Assembly: GCA_902800215.1 (NCBI GenBank)
Contig: CADCDS010000015.1
Coordinates: 1-64,000 of the forward strand
Direction: 5' to 3'
Source: an uncultured Bacteroidales bacterium
GTDB taxonomy: Bacteria > Bacteroidota > Bacteroidia > Bacteroidales > Paludibacteraceae
Length of the DNA: 64,000 bases
The notes beneath the pieces are model-generated. The model was not told the origin of the DNA. It saw nothing but the letters and a program-made list of their open reading frames with translations, and ran no database searches. A program made the position numbers and the translations under genes. Below, one piece after another: positions 33,101 through 39,788 of the stretch (the stretch's first letter is position 1; each line of letters starts with the position of its first letter).

Positions 33101-36100
33101 AGTATAACATCAACGCTTCCGAGATGGGTACGGACGGTAAGTTAACCAATCCCCAACAACGCTGGGGCGGTATCATGCGGCGATTGGACAACACGGATTT
33201 TGAGAAAGCGAATATCGAGTATATCCAGTTCTGGTTAATGGATCCGGCGCTGACCAACCCGGAAGGGTATGAGGGAGAATTGTTCATCAACCTCGGTGAC
33301 ATCAGCGAGGATATCTTACGCGACGGAAAGAAAGCGTTTGAGCACGGTCTGCCGGTGAGTGCAGACGACCAAGGCCGTGTCGATACAACCGTCTGGGGTT
33401 ATGTACCGCGTACGACGAGTACGGTGGTGGCCTTTAGTAACGAGACCGGCGCCCGTCAGATGCAAGACGTGGGTCTGAACGGTTTGAACAGCGAACAGGA
33501 GAAGACCTGGCCGGCGTATGCGCAGTTCCTGACCGACTTGCAGAACCGCGTGTCGCCGGATGTTTGGAACCGCTGGGGTGACGAGGACAGTATCTTCTCT
33601 CCCCGTCATGACCCGGCAGGCGATAACTACCATTACTACCGTGGCACGGATTATGACCGGCAGGAGGTATCGATCCTGAATCGTTATAAGCACTTCAACG
33701 GTACAGAAGGTAACTCCCCAGCGACAGAACAACAGACGGAGAGTTACGGAACGGCATCGACGCTGAATCCGGATATCGAGGATATCAACCTCGACAACAC
33801 TCTTAATGAGTATGAGAAATACTACCAATACCGCGTGATCCTTCGTCCCGACATGATGGAGGTAGGTCGTCAGCATATCACAGAGAAGAAAGTGCGCCGG
33901 GTAACGCTACGTGACGGTAGTACACAGGACGTGACGTGGTATCAGTTTAAGATACCTTTGCGCGGTGACAGCGCCAGCGTGCAGAAGATCGGTTCGATCC
34001 GTAACTGGAAATCGATCCGCTTCATGCGTATGTACCTGACCGGTTGTTCCCATGAGACCCATCTGCGTTTTGCGACGCTGGATCTGGTGCGTGGTGATTG
34101 GAGACAGTACACGCGTGACTTGTCACCGGCCGGTGCGCCGGTGAATAGCGCTGCCTCCATCGATGTGCAGACGGTGAATATCGAAGAGAATAGTACCCGT
34201 ACGCCGATTAACTATGTGCTACCGCCGGGTGTGAGTCGTCAGACCGATCCGGGTCAGGCACAACTGATTGCGCAGAACGAGCAGGCGATGGTGCTGCGGG
34301 TTGCCCACCTCAGTTCCCGTGACGCACGGGCGATGTACAAGAACACCGGTTACGACATGAGGCAGTATAAGAACCTGCAAATGTTCGTGCATGCGGAGAA
34401 ACTGGAAGAAGTGGATCCGGAACTGCATGACGGTGACCTGAGCTGTTTCATCCGTTTGGGTACCGACCTGAAGAATAACTACTACGAATATGAGATTCCT
34501 TTGCGCCTGACAGCGCCGGGTATGTATAACAACAACTCGGTAACTGACCGCGAAACGGTATGGCCGGAGGAGAATATGTTTGACTTCCCCTTGTCGGTGT
34601 TCACCTCTGCAAAGATAGCCCGCAACAAAGCCAAACGAGCCGGTAACGAAGGTGTTAGCAACACCATTCCATACGTGGTTTACGACGAGGCGAACGGTAA
34701 GCCGCAGAACAAAATCACAGTGCTGGGTAACCCGACCTTGGAAGAGGTATCCACCATCATGATCGGTGTGCGCAACAGCGGTCAACATGAGGCGTCGGGT
34801 GAAATCTGGGTCAATGAACTACGTCTGAGTCAGTTCAATGAGCAAGGCGGTGTAGCAGCTATGGCGAATGCAGCCTTGTCGCTGAGCGACATTGCACAGG
34901 TGAATGTAGCCGGACGTCTGGAGACGGCTGGATACGGGTCGATTGAGTCGAACGTGCTGGATCGGAACATGGAGAACTTCTACCAACTGTCCGTCAGTGC
35001 CGCACTCGAGGCCGGTCGTCTGTTCCCGGAGAAAGCAAAGGTACAGATGCCGTTATACGTGTCTTACAGCAACGAGACCACCACACCGGATTATGATCCT
35101 TTGGATACCGACGTCAAACTGAAAGAGACACTCGACACTTATGACACCAAAGCCGAGAAAGACTCCATCAAGCAGATGACGAACACCGTGCATGAGGCGA
35201 CATCGTTCTCGTTAAGTAACCTCAAGGTGAACCAACACTACTCCAAGAAACGGGATTTGTTTGTGGACCCGGCGAACTTCTCTTTGTCGGCGTCTTACAA
35301 CAAGCAGAACGAACACTCGCCGGAAATGGAGACTAACATCACGACCGACCACAAGGGAACGTTCCAATATGCGTATAACTTCAACCCAAAGCCGTGGGAA
35401 CCGTTTGCAAAAGTGGAGAAAGTGGCGAAAGTGAAGTTTCTCAAAGAGATGAACCTGTACTACTTGCCGCAATCCTGGTCCTTCAGCACGAATATGCACC
35501 GTACCTTCAGTCATATGAAGATGCGTGACCTGACCAAAGGGCTTGAGTTCGACCCCTATAAGGATCTGACCTTCAGCAAGGACTTCACCTGGGACCGTAA
35601 CGTTGATATCAAATATGACTTGACCAAGAACATCAAGTTCTCCTTCCAATCCGCCATGAACGCCGTGATTGATGAAGGCAAATATACGCCGGAGATCCTC
35701 AAAGGGCACTATTTTGACGAGGAGTTCAACCACAATAAGTACGAAGCTTGGAGGGATACGATCCAACGCTCGTTAGCACGTTGGGGTTCGCCTTATACCT
35801 ACCAGCAAGTTTTCACTGCATCGTGGAACGTGCCGTTTAACCGCATTCCTGGTTTAGATGCACTCACCGCCAACGCCTCTTATAACGCCAATTATAACTG
35901 GACACGAACGGCATCGACCACCGCCGGCGTTAACCGCGGTAACACCGTGACCAGTCTGCAGACCTGGCAAGTGGATGGCGGTATTAACTTCGAGAGTTGG
36001 TACAATAAATCCAAGTACTGGAAGAACATGACGCAGTACTACACCGGTCGCGGTTCCAGACGTACCTTCAAACCCAAGACCTACACGCAGACCGTCGAAC

Positions 36101-37740
36101 TGAAGAAAGGCGAAGCGATAGAAATCACCCACCGTTTGAATAGTGAGTTACTGACCGTAGTTGTAGCGGACACAACCGGTAAAGCCGTGCCGGTATCCTT
36201 CCAGCCTGCAGGAAACACCAAGATCAATCTGACGCCCAAAGCCAATTGCGAGAAGGCGGTGATCACCGTCACGACGCGTGATCCGAATCAGAAGACACCG
36301 GCACAAGTGACGGGCGACATGTTTGCATATGTAGGCACGATGTTCCGCCGTCTGCAAGTGACTTATCGGGAAACCAACTCCATGGCTATTCCGGGCTTTA
36401 TGCCGGAAGCTGGTTTCATGGGACAAGCCAAGACCAACGGCGGTTATGCACCGGGTTATGACTTCGCTTTCGGTTTTGTGCCAAGCGACTATATGCATAA
36501 GGCACAACTCAACGGTTGGTTATCCGGCGACACGTCTATTGTGCAACCGGCTACCCGTGCCCATACGTCAGACTTCGATGTGAAGTTAACCTTGGAACCT
36601 TTCCCGGGATTCAAGATTCAGTTGAACGGTAAACGGTATATGGCTAACTCCACCTCGATCATCTACGGAAACGGAGATCCGCAGGAAAACATGACCGGTT
36701 CGTTTAACATCACGCAGATAGCTATCGGAACGATCTTCAGTCGTGTCGGCTCTCAAGAGGAGAACTTTGCCAACAGTGCGTATGACCGTTTCTTAGAGAA
36801 CCGGCAGGTACTGACCGGTCGTGTACAAGACCAATACACGGGTATTACTTTACCGACCACCGGTTTCTTGCGGAACATTCCGGCAGGAACGAAATATGAC
36901 CCGAATAAACACGGCCGCGTCAGCAATAATTCCGCCGATGTACTGGTTCCGGCCTTCCTGGCGGCTTACACGGGCAGAGATGCATCGAAGATGAACCTCA
37001 ATCCGTTCCTAAGTATCCTGCAGATCCTGCCGAACTGGTCACTGACCTATGACGGTTTGGGTAAACTGCCGGTACTGCGTGACCATTTCAAATCGATCAC
37101 GTTGACACATGCATACACGTGTAAATATGCGATCGGTTCGTATGGTTCCTACTCCACTTGGGTGGGTGCTGACGGAAACAACAAGATGATCGGTTTCGTG
37201 CGTGATGTAACTAATGACGCACCGAGTCCGTCATCTGCGTATGATATCAGTAACGTGACCTTTACTGAGGCTTTTGCTCCGCTTATAGGACTGAACATGA
37301 CGATGAAGAACTCATTATCGCTCAAGGCCGAATACCGTCAGCAACGTAACCTGGCGCTGAACGTAACTTCCGTGCAGATCACCGAAGGACATACCAAAGA
37401 GTTTGTGATCGGTGCCGGCTACACGGTGAAGAACCTCAATTTCATCGCCAAAGGCAAAGACGGCGGGCAGAAGAAAGTAAGCAATGACCTGAAGTTGCAA
37501 GTGGATGTGTCGTACAAAGACGTCATGATGTTGCTCCGTAAGGTAGAAGAAGGTATCACGCAGGCTTCGTCAGGCAACAAAGTGCTGGCCATTAAGATTT
37601 CTGCGGATTATGTGCTCAGTCAGAAGATTAACTTGCAACTCTTCTATGACCACCAAGGCACGACACCGCTTATCTCCTCTTCCTACCCCGTCAAAGCGGA
37701 TAACGTAGGTCTGAACATCAAACTGATGCTGACACGATGA
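30157..37740 (+). CDS. sprA: SprA/Sov, outer-membrane translocon of the type IX secretion system
   Basis: 2527 residues, as expected for SprA (about 2400-2500). It starts with TTG at 30157, immediately after the ruvA stop; signal peptide KKLLYIGLVCLLALTSVPSVYAQ. The chain is a giant beta-barrel protein with repeated strand-rich segments, e.g. TKFDITDMKFNIGP and GKVGTKLNFNLSYNTEASFSFDQQ early on, and barrel strands through the last 1000 residues. It forms the pore through which T9SS cargo crosses the outer membrane. Residues about 53-75 are encoded by two adjoining heptamer arrays and make a Lys/Ser/Glu-rich linker after a Lys/Glu/Ala coiled segment. Confidence 0.97.
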   Translation: MKKLLYIGLVCLLALTSVPSVYAQKTLKQLVAEEKARKEAEKAAAEAEKAAKESKVESQKSKDESTANSQEPTAEADLTVETDSAIFAPTQVKPLGAQNFEELTLPKSSLDLEDPKNITTTVDYDPISGTYVLHTRIGETDVTTPYMLTQDEYNRYAEQQIMHKYWQQKVSEVEHNNETKFDITDMKFNIGPADKVFGPGGVQLKMQGSAELLFGFKHQYIANPSLTLRARNNNIFDFDEKIQASIQGKVGTKLNFNLSYNTEASFSFDQQNLKLNYKGEEDDIIQSIEAGNVTMDLPSSLIRGSKALFGIKTNLKFGKFRIQALISQQNSEAQTVSSKGGAQMTKFDISCDTYDENRHFFLSHFFRDHYEEAMESVPYIASGFTITKIEVWVTNKRGNYEQARNIVAFTDLGETPEHLQNTSWSGITNAAPDNSTNDLYATVRTTEFRNLQQTSSALEGLNGLMGGVDYEKVESARLLTSSEYTLNPALGFISLKSALNQDEVLAVAYEYTYNGRVYQVGEFSTDGSEELRAPNALALKMVKSSANAPGVKNRGTWDLMMKNIYALGATSINQEKFELYVTYRNDSVGTDVQYLNEGPISGKQLIRVMNLDRLDSKNNASPDGRFDFIEGLTVYASGGKIIFPVLEPFGEHLAAVLNHDSRLTAKYCFPELYDSTLVVAQELSEKNKFHLTGKYKGTNGSEIKLGAMNVPRGSVTVTAGGATLIENVDYTVDYTMGTVTILNSSILESGTNVDVKLENQSTFSMQRKSLFGAHVEYEFNKDLVIGGTIMHLRERPLTTKVNTGSEPLANTIWGVNGSWKTEMQWLTNAIDKIPWITATAPSTFQINAEFAHLIPGHTRDVGAVGTAYIDDFESTTTNIDVHYPSYWFLASTPTVFDESKDINKVTYNKNRAHLAWFAVDPIFGYPQSNTPAHIKNDLAALSDHRTRIVYQDEIYPNRQEASNVDTKLAILNLAYYPDERGQYNINASEMGTDGKLTNPQQRWGGIMRRLDNTDFEKANIEYIQFWLMDPALTNPEGYEGELFINLGDISEDILRDGKKAFEHGLPVSADDQGRVDTTVWGYVPRTTSTVVAFSNETGARQMQDVGLNGLNSEQEKTWPAYAQFLTDLQNRVSPDVWNRWGDEDSIFSPRHDPAGDNYHYYRGTDYDRQEVSILNRYKHFNGTEGNSPATEQQTESYGTASTLNPDIEDINLDNTLNEYEKYYQYRVILRPDMMEVGRQHITEKKVRRVTLRDGSTQDVTWYQFKIPLRGDSASVQKIGSIRNWKSIRFMRMYLTGCSHETHLRFATLDLVRGDWRQYTRDLSPAGAPVNSAASIDVQTVNIEENSTRTPINYVLPPGVSRQTDPGQAQLIAQNEQAMVLRVAHLSSRDARAMYKNTGYDMRQYKNLQMFVHAEKLEEVDPELHDGDLSCFIRLGTDLKNNYYEYEIPLRLTAPGMYNNNSVTDRETVWPEENMFDFPLSVFTSAKIARNKAKRAGNEGVSNTIPYVVYDEANGKPQNKITVLGNPTLEEVSTIMIGVRNSGQHEASGEIWVNELRLSQFNEQGGVAAMANAALSLSDIAQVNVAGRLETAGYGSIESNVLDRNMENFYQLSVSAALEAGRLFPEKAKVQMPLYVSYSNETTTPDYDPLDTDVKLKETLDTYDTKAEKDSIKQMTNTVHEATSFSLSNLKVNQHYSKKRDLFVDPANFSLSASYNKQNEHSPEMETNITTDHKGTFQYAYNFNPKPWEPFAKVEKVAKVKFLKEMNLYYLPQSWSFSTNMHRTFSHMKMRDLTKGLEFDPYKDLTFSKDFTWDRNVDIKYDLTKNIKFSFQSAMNAVIDEGKYTPEILKGHYFDEEFNHNKYEAWRDTIQRSLARWGSPYTYQQVFTASWNVPFNRIPGLDALTANASYNANYNWTRTASTTAGVNRGNTVTSLQTWQVDGGINFESWYNKSKYWKNMTQYYTGRGSRRTFKPKTYTQTVELKKGEAIEITHRLNSELLTVVVADTTGKAVPVSFQPAGNTKINLTPKANCEKAVITVTTRDPNQKTPAQVTGDMFAYVGTMFRRLQVTYRETNSMAIPGFMPEAGFMGQAKTNGGYAPGYDFAFGFVPSDYMHKAQLNGWLSGDTSIVQPATRAHTSDFDVKLTLEPFPGFKIQLNGKRYMANSTSIIYGNGDPQENMTGSFNITQIAIGTIFSRVGSQEENFANSAYDRFLENRQVLTGRVQDQYTGITLPTTGFLRNIPAGTKYDPNKHGRVSNNSADVLVPAFLAAYTGRDASKMNLNPFLSILQILPNWSLTYDGLGKLPVLRDHFKSITLTHAYTCKYAIGSYGSYSTWVGADGNNKMIGFVRDVTNDAPSPSSAYDISNVTFTEAFAPLIGLNMTMKNSLSLKAEYRQQRNLALNVTSVQITEGHTKEFVIGAGYTVKNLNFIAKGKDGGQKKVSNDLKLQVDVSYKDVMMLLRKVEEGITQASSGNKVLAIKISADYVLSQKINLQLFYDHQGTTPLISSSYPVKADNVGLNIKLMLTR
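30314..30379 (+). repeat. Two adjoining heptamer arrays inside sprA
   Basis: AGTCAAA, AGTCGAA, AGTCAAA, AGTCGAA (30314-30341), then after 10 nt ACCGCCA, ATAGCCA, AGAGCCA, ACAGCCG (30352-30379). Two unrelated heptamer types sit side by side in the region encoding the SprA N-terminal linker. Confidence 0.88.
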
Positions 37741-38207
37741 GAGTGGGTATCATAGGTCCTGAATCCACAGGAAAAAGCACCTTGGCGCGATATCTGGCGC
37801 ACAGATATAAAGGAACGTACGTGCCCGAGTATGCGCGTACGTACATGGAGCAGAAAGGCAGCACAGAGGTCACATGGGAGGAGTTATGCGAGATAGCAAA
37901 GAAGCAAATTGAAGAGATGTCAGCTATCAGCCTTCAGCCATCAGACCGCATCTATTTCTTTGATACCGAACTAATCATAACGAAGGTATGGTTCGACTAC
38001 GCTTTCGGTCGTGTACCGGAATGGTTAAATGAAAACATCCACCGTTATCCGATGGATGTCTATTTGTTGACGTATCCGGATTTACCGTGGATTCCTGATT
38101 CGGCGCGTTCTAATGGTTCCGATGCGATCCGTATGGAGCTTTTCGAGCGCTATGAGCAGGAGATACAGGCCTTGGATATTCCCTATTATATCATCAAGCA
38201 CTGTTAG
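37737..38207 (+). CDS. NadR-like P-loop kinase/ATPase
   Basis: 156 residues. P-loop [18 protein letters not shown] (residues 4-21), [25 protein letters not shown]. These match the C-terminal ribosylnicotinamide-kinase domain of NadR and the stand-alone Bacteroidota homologues; the NMN adenylyltransferase domain is absent. It could phosphorylate nicotinamide riboside. The ATG overlaps the sprA stop (ATGA). Residues 62-71 are encoded by a heptamer array, and the 3' end overlaps dtd by 4 nt. Confidence 0.8.
   Translation: MRVGIIGPESTGKSTLARYLAHRYKGTYVPEYARTYMEQKGSTEVTWEELCEIAKKQIEEMSAISLQPSDRIYFFDTELIITKVWFDYAFGRVPEWLNENIHRYPMDVYLLTYPDLPWIPDSARSNGSDAIRMELFERYEQEIQALDIPYYIIKHC
37920..37947 (+). 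repeat. Heptamer array, TCAGCCA type, inside the NadR-like gene
   Basis: TCAGCTA, TCAGCCT, TCAGCCA, TCAGACC, encoding SAISLQPSD between two conserved motifs. Confidence 0.8.
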
Positions 38208-38653
38208 AGTTCTGCGGTGTCCAAAAGGATGGTTACAGGACCGTCGTTGATAAAGTCCACTTTCATATCCGCACCAAACCGACCGGTCTCTACCTGCAGA
38301 CCGTACTGGGAGCGTAAGACCTCATTAAAATAGGCGTAAAGCGGTGCCGCAGTCTCAGGTCTTGCTGCCTTAATGAACGAAGGTCTGTTTCCTTTCTTAC
38401 AATCCGCATACAATGTGAATTGGGAGATACTCAGAATTGCGCCATCTACTTCGTGTAAAGACAAGTTCATCTTTCCCTGTTCGTCCTCAAACACCCGCAT
38501 CTGTGCCACTTTCTTCGCCAGCACATCTGCTTCTGTTTTTGTATCCCCGTCTGTTACACCGACCAATAACATAAAACCTCGACCGATAGTTCCTACTACC
38601 GCTCCGTCAATGCGCACTTCCGCACGCGTACATCGTTGAACCACTACTCGCAT
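38204..38653 (-). CDS. dtd: D-aminoacyl-tRNA deacylase
   Basis: 149 residues from the ATG at 38653. Start [17 protein letters not shown], then [20 protein letters not shown] (active-site Ser-Gln motif) and [12 protein letters not shown] (Gly-cisPro motif of Dtd), so all catalytic elements are present. It hydrolyses D-amino acids from mischarged tRNA. It lies directly after two tRNA genes; the T-tract of the tRNA terminator runs right up to its start codon, so expression probably depends on read-through. Confidence 0.95.
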   Translation of the reverse strand: MRVVVQRCTRAEVRIDGAVVGTIGRGFMLLVGVTDGDTKTEADVLAKKVAQMRVFEDEQGKMNLSLHEVDGAILSISQFTLYADCKKGNRPSFIKAARPETAAPLYAYFNEVLRSQYGLQVETGRFGADMKVDFINDGPVTILLDTAEL

Positions 38654-38657
38654 AAAA

Positions 38658-38683
38658 AACAAAAATGCAACCTTGTGGCTGCA
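38658..38683 (-). terminator. Terminator after tRNA-Arg, abutting dtd
   Basis: On the minus strand TGCAGCC, ACAA, GGTTGCA (38666-38683), then TTTTTG and a further T-run that reaches the dtd ATG at 38653. Confidence 0.7.
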
Positions 38684-38689
38684 CCTTTG

Positions 38690-38763
38690 TGATCCATGCA
38701 GGATTCAAACCTGCAACCCCCACATCCGTAGTGTGGTACTCTATTCAGTTGAGCTAATGGACC
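38690..38763 (-). tRNA. tRNA-Arg (anticodon ACG)
   Basis: 74 nt. Acceptor GGTCCAT pairs with ATGGATC (one G-U), discriminator A. Anticodon stem CCACA/TGTGG with loop CTACGGA gives ACG, expected to be edited to ICG by TadA. CCA is not encoded. Confidence 0.95.
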
Positions 38764-38780
38764 AATTGCTTTTGAAAAGT

Positions 38781-38800
38781 AAACCAGCTTTCGCTGGCTT
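38781..38800 (-). terminator. Hairpin between tRNA-Asp and tRNA-Arg
   Basis: AAACCAGC (38781-38788), TTTC, GCTGGCTT (38793-38800): a tight stem-loop with T-rich flanks on both sides, so it could act on either strand. It lies in the 57-nt spacer of the tRNA pair, as a partial terminator or processing signal. Confidence 0.55.
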
Positions 38801-38820
38801 TTTCTCTCCGAAAAGAGAAG

Positions 38821-38894
38821 CGGTGCGGACGAGACTCGAACTCGCGACCTACGGCGTGACAGGCCGGTATTCTAACCAACTGAACTACCGCACC
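38821..38894 (-). tRNA. tRNA-Asp (anticodon GUC)
   Basis: 74 nt. Acceptor GGTGCGG pairs perfectly with CCGCACC and the discriminator is G, the Asp identity base. Loop CTGTCAC gives anticodon GTC. The first anticodon-stem pair is C27-U43, a mismatch, leaving four normal pairs. CCA is not encoded. It is the first gene after the promoter at 38971-39002. Confidence 0.93.
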
Positions 38895-38970
38895 AGGTGT
38901 TCTACTTTTCAAAAGCGCTTAAGAAGCGATTTTTCCCGGCACCATCGTGCCTTCGATTCAAAAGCGGGTG

Positions 38971-39002
38971 CAAAGGTACTGCTTTTTTTTGACATGACCA
39001 AA
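38971..39002 (-). promoter_or_regulatory. Promoter of tRNA-Asp/tRNA-Arg
   Basis: On the minus strand: TTTG (38999-39002), 20 nt, TACCTTTG (38971-38978). The flanks (AAAAGCGGGTGCAAAGGTAC on the plus strand) are the same as at tRNA-Lys. Confidence 0.8.
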
Positions 39003-39020
39003 TTTTTTGGCAACTTTTTT

Positions 39021-39788
39021 TCAAAAAAATGCATTTTCTGCCATTTTTACCGCTTTATGTGCCGATTTTTGGGTCAAACGACGCTGTTTACGGGTCATTT
39101 GTGCATTTTTATACCGGTTACAGCGCACATCTTTTCCTGTGATCATCTCATACCAAACGCAGGCTGCGGTGTATCGGCCATAGACATAATTGAGATGATA
39201 TCCGTCTCGACATAGCGAGTCACCTAACTTTGTCTGCCGTGCCAATTGGATCGCTGCTCCACAAGGTATCACCGGCAACTGTTTCGGTGTACAAGCCATG
39301 ATACTATCCCACATCTCTTGTTGGTTGTTATGGTAACGGGGATAATTCGGATGCTTGGCATCTTGACTGTATGCCCAAGTCTGCATCCAGCAGATGCGCG
39401 CATTCGGTTGGTACGCGCGAACCGTATCGATGAGCATGAACAGCCAGGGTTCATAAGAAGAGCGGATACCGCTGTCATGGCTGGCTTGTTGGAGCGAGAT
39501 ATAATCATAATCCCCGTCTTGCAGTGCCTGTCTGAGCGAGATGGTGTCCTTTATAACACGCGGTTCCGCATTGGTGCACACACGATGGGAATAAGCGGCG
39601 GTGTCCTTGAGCAGAAACTCAGCGTGTTGTTGCAGAGAACAACCGCCGTAATAGAGATTATGGATCTCCACCTGCACATTTTTCTCGTCACATAAGGGCA
39701 CGAGTTCCTGTTCAACGGCATCCCATGAGAAGGAGTTACCGATACACAGCACACGGATAACAAGTAATATGATACTAATGAGCTTCAA
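39021..39788 (-). CDS. DUF4886/SGNH-hydrolase-like exported protein
   Basis: 255 residues. A short hydrophobic N-terminus (LISIILLVIRVLC) runs into IGNSFSWD, a GDSL-like block I with the nucleophile Ser, and DGYHLNYVYGRYTAACVWYEMI near the C-terminus has the Asp-x-x-His pair. SGNH enzymes deacylate esters or glycans; the substrate is unknown. It may be periplasmic or surface. The start overlaps the polA stop by 14 nt, and it ends the long T9SS-to-polA run. Confidence 0.8.
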   Translation of the reverse strand: MKLISIILLVIRVLCIGNSFSWDAVEQELVPLCDEKNVQVEIHNLYYGGCSLQQHAEFLLKDTAAYSHRVCTNAEPRVIKDTISLRQALQDGDYDYISLQQASHDSGIRSSYEPWLFMLIDTVRAYQPNARICWMQTWAYSQDAKHPNYPRYHNNQQEMWDSIMACTPKQLPVIPCGAAIQLARQTKLGDSLCRDGYHLNYVYGRYTAACVWYEMITGKDVRCNRYKNAQMTRKQRRLTQKSAHKAVKMAENAFF

